Below are positions 1 to 13,271 of a DNA stretch of 64,000 nucleotides, piece by piece. The translations under genes and the position numbers were made by a program. The stretch comes from Syngnathus acus (lineage: Eukaryota; Chordata; Actinopteri; Syngnathiformes; Syngnathidae): assembly GCF_901709675.1 (NCBI RefSeq), contig NC_051089.1, positions 4,254,476 to 4,318,475 of the forward strand, in the 5' to 3' direction. The notes below the pieces were generated by a model. That model saw nothing but the letters and a program-made list of their open reading frames with translations, made no database searches and was not told the origin of the DNA. How positions within the stretch are numbered: position 1 is the first letter of the stretch; each line of letters begins with the position of its first letter.

Positions 1-1
1 C

Positions 2-676
2 TGGTGTATGGAGAACAATTTCCTGCTGTCCTGGGTGCTCGCAGAAATGGGCTATGACGTCGCTGTGTTGGCCGCCAGGGTGTTCAACCGCGCCACTGGT
101 GACTTTTCCACCTTGGAAGCTCACCTCGTTAACAGAGTGGTGATTGACGGGAAGCCCTACATAGAAGACGTCAGCTTCGGGGTGTCGTCGCAACTGTGGG
201 AGCCTCTGGAGCTCGTCTCCGGGAAGCTGCAGGTCCAGCCGCCCGGTACGTTCCGTCTCATGGATAAAGAAGACTTCTGGATTCTGGAGAAGACGAACAG
301 GAAGCCGGAGATTCTCAATCCGGAGTTCGCCAATTCTAATCTGGTAAACAGTCATCTGAAGAGGAGTTTATACTGCTTCAACTTGACGCCCCGCACCGCT
401 GAATATTTCATGGACGTCAGCAACAGTCTCCAGACGGACCCTTCCTCGCTGTTCGTAAACAAGTCGATTTGCTCGCTGCAAACGGCAACAGGCTTCCGGG
501 CCCTGATCGGCTGGACCTACAGTGAGGTCACCTTCCAGGTCGACCGGGGCGTGGATGTCTATGATATGAAGGATGTGCCCGGTGAGGAGATAGAGAGCCT
601 CCTGAGAGACAAGTTCAACATCTGTTTGCCTAACAAACTACAGCCTGTGAACAACCAATTTAAGTACACCCTCTGA
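2..676 (+). CDS. nat: Arylamine N-acetyltransferase, 3' part (truncated by window edge)
   Basis: Acetyl-CoA:arylamine N-acetyltransferase, a cytosolic enzyme that moves acetyl groups from acetyl-CoA to arylamines and hydrazines. Reading in frame from base 2 gives Trp-Cys-Met-Glu-Asn-Asn, the family's GGWC block, so the catalytic Cys codon is 5-7. The other two triad residues are present: His at 122-124 (in STLEAHLVNRV) and Asp at 167-169 (in GKPYIEDVSFG). The C-terminal SLQT..GFRALIGW block and a closing Phe/Leu-rich tail also fit. About 224 residues are visible of a usual 290, so roughly 65 N-terminal residues lie left of the window. There is no intron in the visible part, as is usual for NAT coding sequence. 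The stop is TGA 674-676. The exact paralogue cannot be told. The gene looks functional. Confidence 0.93.
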   Translation, partial: WCMENNFLLSWVLAEMGYDVAVLAARVFNRATGDFSTLEAHLVNRVVIDGKPYIEDVSFGVSSQLWEPLELVSGKLQVQPPGTFRLMDKEDFWILEKTNRKPEILNPEFANSNLVNSHLKRSLYCFNLTPRTAEYFMDVSNSLQTDPSSLFVNKSICSLQTATGFRALIGWTYSEVTFQVDRGVDVYDMKDVPGEEIESLLRDKFNICLPNKLQPVNNQFKYTL

Positions 677-678
677 AG

Positions 679-805
679 CAGTGATTCTCAAACTGGGGTC
701 AGGAGAGCTCAACTCGGGGGTCCACAAAATATTTTTTTTTCTTACAAAAAAACCCCAACCCAAAATAATAAAGCAGTCACCCCTCTATATGGACAATTAG
801 AAGTT
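679..805 (+). repeat. hAT-like terminal sequence forming the NAT 3' UTR
   Basis: The UTR begins three bases after the stop with CAGTGATTCTCAAACTGGGG. This resembles the terminal inverted repeat seen at the ends of many teleost hAT elements (CAGTGGTTCTCAA...). The segment up to about 805 recurs at 5406-5500. Classification is from memory of the family, not from a search. Confidence 0.5.
767..772 (+). terminator. Polyadenylation signal of the NAT gene
   Basis: Canonical AATAAA 91 bases after the NAT stop. It is also present in the partial NAT copy near 5.46 kb, which suggests that the duplicated unit included the 3' UTR. Confidence 0.6.
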
Positions 806-933
806 TGAACACTTGTGGTTAGACTTAAAAATAAATAAAAACATAGTTGAGGTCAGACTTTATTGATTCCACATAGTTTACAGAGTAATGGCAGAGTTCT
901 GCTCAGTCTTTATTGATTTAGGATTGTTTACAG

Positions 934-1180
934 CAGGGGTGTCAAACTCATTTTCTTGGGCGGGCCGCATTGTAGTCATAGCTTCTTTCCGAGGGCCATT
1001 ATGAATAAATGTATGTGCACCTCATATTATATACAGTAAAAGCTGCAAAACAAACTGACAAATAACTCGTTTTCAAATCAGACGAGTAAAAACTGGTCAA
1101 ATATTTAAAAAAAAAGATACTCCATTTATTATTCCATTTAGATTCCTTCGTTTTGCTTCATGTTAACATCAAGAAGCGTA
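934..1180 (+). repeat. Fragment of a teleost hAT-family element
   Basis: Starts CAGGGGTGTCAAACTCATTT and continues with a GGGCCGCATTGTAG-type block and a GAGGGCCATTATGA-type block. This is the sequence of a very common teleost repeat that I attribute to hAT transposons. The right boundary is vague because the end is AT-rich and decayed. It lies between the convergent NAT and FIBCD1-like genes and may supply part of the latter's 3' UTR (a reverse-strand AATAAA lies at 1125-1130). Confidence 0.6.
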
Positions 1181-1511
1181 CGTATTTATATCTACGCATA
1201 ACATGACAGTGTTACCGAAAGCTTTTTAAAAAATGCAAAAACAAGGTAAGGTTTTAAAGAGAACCTGACTCAATCTTTTAGTATACAGGTTTGCCATGAA
1301 CAATACGTTTTAATAGCCACATTTACTCCACGTCAAGGTTAGGTAATCGGATTTCAATTTCGTGGAAACGTCTGGCAAGTGTCCAACTTTACACGTCTAT
1401 AACTAGACGTCGATTACTTTAATGTTTTAAGATTGGACCTAGCGTCTAAACGCAGGCGGATTTTAGCCGAGGCCCAGCGCATACGGTTCCGAGGCTAGAC
1501 GGGCTCAAAGC

Positions 1512-4031
<2,520 letters not shown>

Positions 4032-4769
4032 CGAACTGAACGCGCAAACAAGGAGAAGGGATGGAAAAGACAGGGAGAAAGACCGAAGGAGGACGGCTCC
4101 AAACGTCAGATTTTGCTCTCCGCGTGCTGCTGGTGGTGGTGGTCTCCTTCACTCCTCTTCACTTGGGCCAATGCAAAACAAACTGAGAAAGTGACTTACT
4201 TGTCTGCCTGGCCGGCGTCCTCAGACACAGTCGGTCCTTCTGACACGTCGGCGGCGGTCTCGGGCTTCCGAGGTGCGGCAATGGCGGAGTGCAAAGAATG
4301 CAAAGTTAGTATACACGTGCATACACACGGGCACCTTCTATTCTTCTCCTCCCTTGCCAATTAGGTTCCCATTTGATTGCAAATTTGGTCAATGCCCCTT
4401 CTGACTGACTGGTTGAGGTTACAAAACGGAAGGGCTCGAGATTCAACAGCCAACGCAGCACAGATGATGGGATCACACATCACAAACAGTGCTGACTTTG
4501 AGACTCAGACTTGGCAAAGAAAAGCGCGTATGTCAACGTGAGCGGCACAATTGCAACCTGCACCACGACGAGCTCCATCCGGGCGGTCCGGTCAGCGTTC
4601 ACGGCAGAAGCAGAGCTTGGCACTGGGCAGTCGGAAGTCCAAGTGAGCCTTCCGAGTATGTATGATAATATTTATGGCCCGCCCGCAAACTCCAGAGCTA
4701 CAGCAGACTTGACATCCTGCCCCTTTGCTTTCATTACAAAGGGCCTGATGATGTTGCCTGCTGAGGGAA
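4032..4769. other. FIBCD1-like 5' flank and probable 5' UTR exon; no gene
   Basis: The minus strand has a strong donor (GTAAGT) at 4199-4194, so a non-coding first exon of the FIBCD1-like gene probably ends at 4200. A TGGTGG-rich stretch sits near 4125-4145. I see no convincing coding sequence in the remainder. Confidence 0.5.
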
Positions 4770-4924
4770 CGGGACGTCGAGTCTTTTTGAAAAGGCCTTC
4801 TGGTACAATGTGAAATTCTCATTCAAGTCTTTGACAAGTCAGCAGACTTTGAAACAACTCGGACGTAACGTTGAGTCTTTTCTCGAAAAGGCCTTCTGGT
4901 ACAATGTGGAAATTCATGTTCAAG
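4770..4924 (+). repeat. Direct duplication of a ~50 bp unit
   Basis: Two copies of GAAAAGGCCTTCTGGTACAA with matching flanks, at about 4770-4827 and 4858-4924, offset by about 93 bases. The copies differ by a few substitutions and small indels. No function is apparent. Confidence 0.8.
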
Positions 4925-4956
4925 CCATCCTTCTCTGAGAATAGACTTGGAAAGCA

Positions 4957-5500
4957 CTTGGAAGCTCACCTCATTAAATCAAGATTCATTCATTCACAGA
5001 GTGGTGATACCGAACCCAAATGGTTTCATGTGCGCGTTCACTCAACCAAAAGACTTTTTTTTTTTTTTTTTTCAAAATTCAAGACATAGATGTTTTTTAC
5101 TGGTGCGCAAAATGAGCCGTGCATGAACGTCACTTTGTTCAAGGACAAAACCAACACAATGCACAACTCATGACATACCTGCAAATCAGTGTGACTTCTG
5201 CTGTTGCCTTGGCGACACCAGTTCAGATACGCAAATTTATAAATCAGGTGTGTTCGGACCTGGTGGAGGCTCTGCCGAACCCCTGAGCGGTACCGACTCA
5301 CCCGGGTTAAGAACCACTGGCCTACATAGAAGACGTCAGCTTCGGGGTGTTGTCCAAATGCCAACAGGCTTCCGGGCCCTGATCGGCTGGACCTACAGTG
5401 AAGTCACCTCAACTCAGGGGTCCACAAAATATTTTTTTTTCTTACAAACAACAAAACAAAACAATAAAGCAGTCACCTTTCTATATGGACAATTAAAATG
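4957..5500 (+). pseudogene. Broken partial copy of the NAT gene
   Basis: Pieces of the NAT gene appear in the same order and orientation. 4960-5009 resembles NAT 113-146, with about 20 extra bases inside. 5322-5351 matches NAT 158-189. 5358-5408 matches 482-532. 5406-5500 matches the 3' UTR at 709-805. Between the first two pieces lies a hAT-like insertion. The joins look like deletions of about 290 and 175 bases. The surviving pieces are about 90% identical to the intact gene, so the duplication is fairly young. No open frame of useful length remains. Confidence 0.8.
5000..5321 (-). mobile_element. Non-autonomous hAT-like element inside the NAT pseudogene
   Basis: The right end reads (on the minus strand) CCAGTGGTTCTTAACCCGGG followed by a GGGGTTCGGCAGAGCC-type block. 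The left end carries ACCGAACCC...TTTCATGTGCGCGTTCAC. Both are hallmarks of a widespread hAT element whose termini start CAGTGGTTCTTAACC. It is about 320 bases long, with no transposase. The left terminus is degraded or overlaps NAT sequence, so a clean 8 bp target duplication is not visible. Confidence 0.6.
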
Positions 5501-5856
5501 TTTTTTTTTTTTTAATTGCTATGATGTAGGTTTTAGGCATTGTAGTATAAACAGATGTGGAATTGCATTTTTTTTTATTGGAAACATATTTATGAATAAA
5601 AAGGATTGCTTGCTTGTTTCCGATGCTTACTTCAAAAGTATTTTAAATGCTTGGAATCTGCAAAGGATCACTTTATTATACAGTATTCATATTATTATTA
5701 TTATTAAAGGTAAATACAAGTACTGAAACTACTAATATTCTCAGAAGTGATGTCTCTAATGCACTTTCAGTAGTGAGCGAGACAGTCGAGCACACAAATC
5801 CAAAATGAAAAACTTGCAACAAGCATGGATGAGGCGCTCTCTGCGCGACCGGCTCG

Positions 5857-6273
5857 TGACGTCACAAACCAAGCCCGAAAAAGACACACGCCATCACATC
5901 ATGCACTATAGTGTGTTAATGTGTTTCACTTTCGGCTTTATAGCACTTGAAGATCATTTATTTCCTACATTCGCTTTTATTATGTTTTATTTTCATATTT
6001 TACAATACAGTTCTATTTTTGTTATTATTGTATTAAATTATTGGCATTATTTTCTTTTCTTTTTCCCAGCATTGTCAAACAGTGACGTCGAGCGTCGGGA
6101 TTTGGAACTACAACGAGTTTGATGATTGGACCATAGCGACAAAAAGGCGGGGCTTCATCGCACTAAAACAACCAATCAAGCGACAATCAATTGATGTTGA
6201 TTGGTCAATTCGGCCTGTCTTTCACGCAAAGCGAAGCGAACGGTACATCCCACAGCCGGCTGCCCACCACGTG
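5857..6273 (+). promoter_or_regulatory. CNEP1R1 promoter region: CRE, CCAAT boxes, E-box
   Basis: A perfect palindromic CRE (TGACGTCA) at 5857-5864, a second GTGACGTC half-type site near 6082, CCAAT/ATTGG boxes near 6124, 6171 and 6200, and a CACGTGAC E-box (USF/TFE3-type) at 6268-6275, about 20 bases before the start codon. No TATA box is evident. Motifs are read directly; their use is inferred. Confidence 0.55.
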
Positions 6274-6289
6274 ACTTTGACTAATAGAC

Positions 6290-7336
6290 ATGAACTCACT
6301 GGAGCAGGCCGAAGGTAAGACGCCATAAAATACCTTTTATTCAACAGTGAGCAGTTTTAGACAGCGGCCTATTTAGTTACCACTTATTGAATGTCGATAT
6401 CTGACGAAGACGTGAGAGCGAACGCGACGCCGAAGTTAAACCGACTCGTTTCGCTCCGACGTTAGCATGTAGCATTGTGGCTGACCTGTTAGCTCGGGCA
6501 ACCCAGATGTGCACACAATCCGCTGCATGACATTTATGTGCTTGACTCGGAATTCTAATGATTATTAATCTCGCTGACTGTTTCATTCCTCCCTCAGACC
6601 TGAAAGCCTTTGAGAGAAGACTGACAGAATATGTCTCTTGTTTACAACCTGCAACTGGCAGGTGGCGAAGTAAGTCAGGCAAAATATACATACATTGATT
6701 ATATCTAATAATACCTTCTTTTTTTTTTTTCCCCTCAGTGATTTTGATAGTCGTGTCCGTCTGCACAGCCACCGGGGCATGGAACTGGTTGATAGACCCT
6801 GATACACAGAAGGTATGCATCAAGTTCATCTTTCAAAGGGGAGATATGATGGAAGAAAAAACAGATACTTTTTAGATTCAAACAGGGCAGCAGCTTTATT
6901 AAAATGGCAGAAAAATGCCTGTCATTAGCTCATCATGTTAGCAAACGGTGTCAGTAAAGTTGTTGCCGCCCCGCAGGTGTCGTTCTTTTCATCGCTGTGG
7001 AATCACCCCTTTTTCACCATCAGCTGCATCACGCTTATCGCACTCTTCTTTGCTGGGATACACAAGCGAGTGGTGGCGCCGTCAATGTATCCTTATAAAC
7101 CTTCCCCTTTTGTTTGTTTTTCTCTTGGGTGGTTATCACATTCTTCCTTGACCCTTTTCATCCACAGCATAGCCGCCAGGTGTCGTACAGTTTTAGCGGA
7201 ATACAACATGTCCTGTGACGATGTGAGTCGATATGCTTATATTTGCACGTTTTCCCGCTTATTTGATGTTTTTGTTATTTGTGGCTCTTCGCAGACGGGA
7301 AAGCTTATACTCAAGCCGCGGCCAAACATCCAATGA
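6290..7336 (+). CDS. cnep1r1: Nuclear envelope phosphatase regulatory subunit 1
   Basis: Six exons: 6290-6314, 6598-6669, 6739-6812, 6977-7086, 7168-7222 and 7295-7336. All have GT-AG introns and consistent phase, giving 125 residues, exactly the human length. The protein starts [16 protein letters not shown] and ends [11 protein letters not shown], nearly identical to human CNEP1R1 (TMEM188). It has two membrane spans (about residues 34-50 and 65-85) with [11 protein letters not shown] between them. CNEP1R1 binds the phosphatase CTDNEP1 at the ER and nuclear envelope and supports dephosphorylation of lipin, which controls phosphatidic acid to diacylglycerol flux and nuclear membrane growth. 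It lies 1.1 kb upstream of HEATR3 in the same orientation, as in mammals. The gene looks intact. Confidence 0.98.
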
Positions 7337-7548
7337 GTGTTCGATTGTGGGTGATCCGTAAGCGTCGAGGCGACATTGATGTCATCGTGGCGATGACATT
7401 TTGTCAAAAAGACAGAGAAGGAAGCGACACGGACATTTTGTAGCTGTGCTTATGTTGAAGCTGCTCAATTTCTCCTAACAGTACTTCTGTGTGTTGTGTT
7501 AATTGTGTATATTATGTAATGTTTCTATTTTTTTAAAACGATTTAGTT

Positions 7549-7554
7549 AATAAA
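7549..7554 (+). terminator. Polyadenylation signal of CNEP1R1
   Basis: AATAAA 213 bases after the CNEP1R1 stop, in an AT-rich stretch. The only canonical signal in the first 300 bases of the 3' flank. Confidence 0.75.
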
Positions 7555-7634
7555 TATAACCATATATGAAAATGTCTTGTGTATTAATTTAAGACTATTA
7601 TAGTATTTTTGTTTCACTATAGGACTAGTATGAA

Positions 7635-7990
7635 ATGAAGGAAACACGGCTGTTATGAAAGGTGAGGAAAAAAGGAGGCATGAAAGAAAAGTAGGAAGAA
7701 GGTGGAGGATTGTGTTAATTGAAAGGAATGTATTTAAGAAACTCAAGAATAGTGTAAAGCGTAGGTTGAGGGAAACATGGATGTATGAAAGGATGAAAAG
7801 AGGAGAGGAAAGGAGAAAGAGAAAAAATGCAAGTGGGTGGGAGTTGGTTGAAGGAAGAACACAAGGATGTATAAAAGGAAGGAAATCAGGAATAATATTA
7901 AAGTTAGGAAACGAGTGGTATGAAAGGAAGGTAACAAGGGCGGTAATCAATGAAACAAGAATGGAATGGGGAAAGATGTTGCTTGAAACA
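7635..7990 (+). repeat. Purine-rich, strand-asymmetric tract
   Basis: About 350 bases in which the plus strand is strongly A+G, built of irregular GAAAGG/GGAAGG/AGGAGA words. It contains a 120-codon open frame starting at 7655, but its Lys/Arg/Glu-only composition follows from the base bias. I consider this a degenerate purine repeat between CNEP1R1 and HEATR3. Confidence 0.7.
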
Positions 7991-8424
7991 CGACTTTTAA
8001 TTCATTACATTATGTAATACAATTTTGGAATCACAGTTTTTCCACTATGTACTGTATATATTATTAAGGCATAGCTATCAATCTGTTGATCTAGTTTAGC
8101 TAGCCAGAACCTACATTAACTGAATTATTTTTTTAAAACTGGATACTTAATATACGACTATACTTCATATTTTTTTCGTGCACGGTCTTTATTAGAGTTA
8201 AATAATTACTTTTTAAAAGTCCAGTATTATCAATGGTCAGCTATCTCAATAGAGATTTCGACATCTTCCTCCACTTTACGGCACAACAGCACATTCGCAC
8301 TTTACGGCTGCTGTCTTCCACATGGCCATTTACTAGATGAGTTGTCTGTTTTGGTGTTCGATGCCCGAAACATCCGACTAACTCGACGCAAAATTTATAC
8401 ACTCGCACTGTAAAACAATTTAAA
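7991..8424. promoter_or_regulatory. CNEP1R1-HEATR3 spacer with HEATR3 5' flank
   Basis: AT-rich to about 8260. It then contains a direct repeat of GCACTTTACGG-type sequence (around 8272-8282 and 8298-8308) within 150 bases of the HEATR3 start. No TATA box or CpG island stands out. Confidence 0.35.
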
Positions 8425-11400
8425 ATGGGCAAAAGTAAGACGACAAAATTCAAACGTCCTCAGTTCAATGCTGTCGGACTACCCGTGAACGCCGTGAATG
8501 AAGCTGCCGCTGAGGAGGACGAACTCGCGGACGAACTCGCGGACGACTACGACGGCTGCCCGGCGGCGGAACTGCTGGAGAAAGTGAGAAAGAGTAGAGT
8601 AATTTAAGTCTCAAAACGACTTTAACACAGAAACGACTAGATGACAATGCTGCCATTCAATGTGAGCGTCACAATTGTGCTCCTTTGAGAAATGCCCATC
8701 ATATTTATTGTATCAGAGTCATACATGATTTGTGGCTGTCAGTCAGTCAATGTGACTAAAGTCCAACAATGGGGAAACTGTGACCTCACCAATGTTGTGG
8801 ATTAATGGACCACACAAAAAACACATGCATTGATTTGTAATGACCTGGCGTCTTGTTTACGATGACAAAATCGATGATCCGAAACATTTTGAATCATTTG
8901 ATACTGACTGGAATGTTGTGCTGTATTTCTCAAATTGAGCTTACTTGCATGTTGCTTTAAATTCTATCATTTAGAAGGGGTATGAAAGATGAGATTTGAT
9001 GAAAACACAAGTGTCTCCATCTCTAGCTGCAGAGTCCCAGCGCAGCTGTAAGAGAGTGTGCGTGCGCTGGCATCTCTCGGGTAGTCCAGCAGAGTCAAAG
9101 CATCCCAGCCTTTCTACAGAGGGATGCAGTGAGGCAGCTGGGTCCCATGATGCTGGATGGCAGCCTGGCCGTCAGGGAGACGGCCGCCGGAGCCCTCAGG
9201 TAAGGATAAATACCAAACGTTGGTGCAAACAAAGTTGGTGAAGTTCTGATATAGTGGGAGAGGGGCAACTCATGGTGGACTTTTTGCACATCTTCAGCAA
9301 ATGAATGGCTAAATAAATAAATAAACCAACAAGGATGCATTTCGAAACAAATCTTGACTTGACTCCACCGTTTTGTTTGTAATTCTCTGGTTAACTATAC
9401 AGAGGGCGCCATGTAACAAAAAAGCAGCTCTGTTCTCCACCGATAAGAAATATTTCATAGCCCAATAGGAAATATGACTTAAAATGGAAAACAGTCACAT
9501 AAAGGTAAATCACCATCAAATATGACATGTTTGACTTTTTAAGACTTTAATTCCAAAAGGAGCAAGTTCAACAAATATGTACAGAATTTACATTTACAGT
9601 TGTGACAGTGCCTGCATTGTTTTTTTTAAAGGTTTTCTGATGACCACAGTTTGATTCATTCTCTAATTTTTCATTTCCATAAATTCCTTTGGTAAAAAGC
9701 ACAAACAAGCACATTGTACATGTGTGCTGACAGGAATCTGAGTGCCTGCGGAGGCCATGAGGTGTGCGAGGACATGGTGAAGCGCGACGTCATGATTCTC
9801 TGACAGCGCTGCTCAGAGAGGTGAGCGCTTTTTGCCGCCGGCCCGCCTCACTTGTTTTTCTTCCCGCTCAGCAGCTGCCTAAGCGTCGGTCGGGCTGACA
9901 GGGACAAAAGGCGTCATCAGCTTTGTTTTCTGGGCTTTGCGCTTCAACTCGATTGCTCAAAGCCATTGTTTTGTGTGACTTTTCAAATCTGAGCCACCAA
10001 ATTTTTTAAAGAAAAATTTGAACTCGTGAAATTTAGTAGGCATGTTCAAGTTGATGCTCAAAAATATCCATGCCCGTAAAGACAGATAAAGAAATTTTCA
10101 GATTTTTTTTTTTAGGGTGTAGTAGTCGGCATATTGCGGCAGGTAAATACTTTTGACTTTTCAATACGTTCGATACAATTGCGTGTTTTCTTTACAGTGC
10201 TGTGCGGGTTTTGCCGCGATGCCGACCAAAGAGCCAAAGAACCGTGTTGAGAACGTTGCCAACGAGGCGGTGAACCTGCTATGGAATCTCTGGTAAGTGC
10301 CACAAGTTTTAAGTTTTTCTTTTCTTTTTTTTTTTTGTCCTGTCCGGCTTTTCATAACTCATAAGTGATGTGTTGCTTCTTTTGTCTTTCCTTTCCAGCG
10401 AGAACAGCAACCAGGCAATGTCGCTCTTCAACAAATCAGGTCTTCTGGACGTGGTGGTCCAATGTCTGGAGAGATACCCGCACAACGTGGAGCTTGCCAC
10501 TTCTGCTGGTGACTTTGGTTGAAAGCTCCAAAGTTTCGGCTTTCGCTGACTTTTTTGTCGTTTAACAGCGCACTGTTTGCACACGGTGTCCGAGGACAAC
10601 CCCGAACTGCTATGTAGCATCGACGGCAATGTGCATGGAGCTCTAGAAGGCGTACTGCTGTCAAAGCAGCCTAGCCTGGCGCACACTCTCCTCAGGACAC
10701 TGGCTGCAGGTGCATTTGGTTGTAAACAATGTACAACATTTCAAAAGCATGAACTCTAATCGCCGTAGTGTAAAATGCTGACTTTTTTTTTAATTCATAG
10801 TGTTAATGTGGTCATTTGATGCAGGAACGCTATGGAACATGAAGGCAAGCCTTCCCGCTGCCCGCCAGGCTCAGACCCTTACAGCTGTGCTGGCCACCTT
10901 GTCACAAAGTCTGGATTTGGACGCCGGCGAGCTCATCCCTCAACTTCACAGAGCGGAGGAGGCGCGCTTCCAGGACGCTCCCGCCGCGTCGGGTATGGAG
11001 GCGCACTCTAGCGTGGAGCCCGCTGTGAAAGAAATGGACGAAGAGGGAGCAGCACAGCGTGTGAAAAATGGAGATTGCGGAGACGACTTTTCGGATCTCT
11101 TGCCTGTAAGTTGAGTGGCTGCTTTTGCAGAGTCCAGTCAAATATATAAGCCTGAATCGCAAAAGAGTCTCAAAGCCCAAAATGGACAAATATTAACACC
11201 CCAAGAGAGAGCAGGTAAGAACTGCAACAAATATATTTTTTAGTCTTTTTATTTTTCCTGCAACTCTGTAGCAGACTGACAGGCGGACAAAAAGTCATGT
11301 TCAGGCGGGTACACGAGTACCACGACCTTGGCTAGACAAAAGTGTCCCCCTCAGCCACCTCCAAATAGATGACATTAGAGTGTCTGTTTGGCGCGCTGCA

Positions 11401-13271
11401 GCCACACAAAACCTGCATCCGCAATTCAGCCTTTTTGCGTGTCTAATCACGCACATACATGCACACAGCGAGGTTGTGATTTAAGTCACTTAATAAATCT
11501 TGGCCCGCGTGTTGACCCACAAGGCGGCTTGTTTGCATCCAGAGGGAGATGGAGGAGCTGAGGGAGGCGGCGGCCTTGCTGACGGCCCAGCAGACGTCCC
11601 TGGAGATCCTCGTCAACATGTGCTGTTCTGACGGTGAGGCTCACCCTGACGTGATTCCCTCTGACGCGACGGTCATTCTTTCGCTTCTCTCGGCAAAAGA
11701 TACAATACGGACAGGTTCTTGAAGAGACTTGTGACGTGCGTCTATTCAGATCCCTCCGACGACGAGTGGGAGGAGTCGTCGAGCAGCGACGAAAGCGAAG
11801 CGCCCGCCGACGGGTTGTCTAGTAGCCTCATGTCGCCGTTGTGTTTGTCGGCGGAGGTCCACGGTGCTCTCATCAACCACAACATCCCGGAAAAGGCAAT
11901 TATGAGAAATATATAGGACAGTGAAACCTTGCTAATTTGCCATGTGGTTGCATCACTGGCGGAGCTGGGATTTTTTTTTTTTCTGGGGTGAGGTGGGCTA
12001 TAAGGATATTTCTAAAAATAATTAAGCCCCAGAATCCTTCATAAACTGCTGAGAAAGATTCACTATGTGTTCCCTACAGGAACTAATGTTTTTTTTTCCC
12101 AAAGGTGCTCAAAAAAACGCAGTTCCCCAAGAAGGAAGCAGTGGATATGTGCCACCAGATTCCTTACTGGAGAAGCCTCATCAAGAAGTAAACACACTTT
12201 TCACTTCCAGAGCCATATCCATTTTAGTGACGCCGGACTTTTCCCTGGTCAGAATGCAGCGCGTCCAGTCTCGCGCCCTGACGTGCCTCCACAGCATCTT
12301 GTCCGGCATGGACGCCGAGTCTCTGGGCGGGGCGGAGGCGCTGCAGCAGGCGGCGCAGCATTTGTCCACGTTGCTCTTTGGAGCGCCAGGTACCACTGTT
12401 ATTCAGCTGGAGTACAGATAGTAGCTCACGGGTGCCCAAACCTTTACAGAGATCCCTAAAGATGAGGAGTTCCTGGAAGCGGTCATCAGTGCCATGCGGT
12501 CTCTTTTGCAGATGGCAGCCTTGAAAAACATCCCTCTGGTAACAGGAATGTTTTATTTGGTGGTATAGCGAGAGATGGCCCTCAGTGTTGTCTGTTTTGT
12601 GTTAGTCCATAAGCCTGCAGCAGATTATGAGCCTCAGCGAAGCTGCTGCCCGCTGTGATGTCATTAGCGTGAGAGTCAACGCCGTCGCTATCCTGGGTAT
12701 CACCGGCAGCACCCTCGCCAAGGAGAAGGGCTCAGCTCAAACGCTTCAGGTCACGCCGGTTCACGACGACCGCACAAGTCGGAATTTGAAATCCAGTTTG
12801 ACGGATGTGACAAAAGGTTCATCCTTGCCTTTATTTGAAATGAGCTTTTCCTCCACAGATGATTGGGAGCGGCTTGCTGGGAGTAGCAACCGACGATACC
12901 GATCTGGTGGTTAATGGCGAGGCCCTCGACGCCCTTTTCGACGTGTTTGCGGACGGCGAGGAGGCGGAGACGGCGGCCAGGAGCATCCAGTTACTTCCTG
13001 CTTTGAAGACGCTTCAGCCCGTTTTTAAGGCCAAGGTATCTTATTTTTGGGGGGTGTTTCGGGGTTCAAACCATCACGCAAAAACCACAGCCATTCTCAT
13101 GGGTAAAGTTTTGAGATCTGGTTTTTGCTATGTTTGTTGCTTCCCTTTTGTCATCAGATCCGTAAGGCGGGAAGAGACAAGTACAGCCCGCAGCAGCTGT
13201 GTGTGCTCGGCAACGTCAGAGTGAACCTGAGGAGATTCATCGGTTACCTTCAGTCTCTGGACAAGAAGTGA
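8425..13271 (+). CDS. heatr3: HEAT repeat-containing protein 3, with a frame break in exon 3
   Basis: Fifteen exons: 8425-8583, 9033-9199, 9734-9820, 10198-10292, 10399-10508, 10569-10709, 10825-11105, 11543-11633, 11750-11895, 12105-12187, 12253-12389, 12450-12538, 12606-12749, 12859-13035 and 13158-13271. The start [15 protein letters not shown], the DPSDDEWEE acidic box, [23 protein letters not shown] and the end [15 protein letters not shown] all match human HEATR3 (680 aa; here about 673 if the frame is repaired). HEATR3 is the Syo1-type chaperone that carries uL18/uL5 and the 5S RNP to the nucleus. The exons sum to 2021 bases, one short of a multiple of three. The loss is in exon 3, where the frame hits TGA at 9801-9803 (131 residues). 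Intron 9 has a GC donor (AAG|GCAATT). Confidence 0.94.

Noticed and set aside
7655-8017. 120-codon basic open frame
   Set aside because: Product of the purine-rich tract; only Lys, Arg, Glu, Gly and Met dominate.
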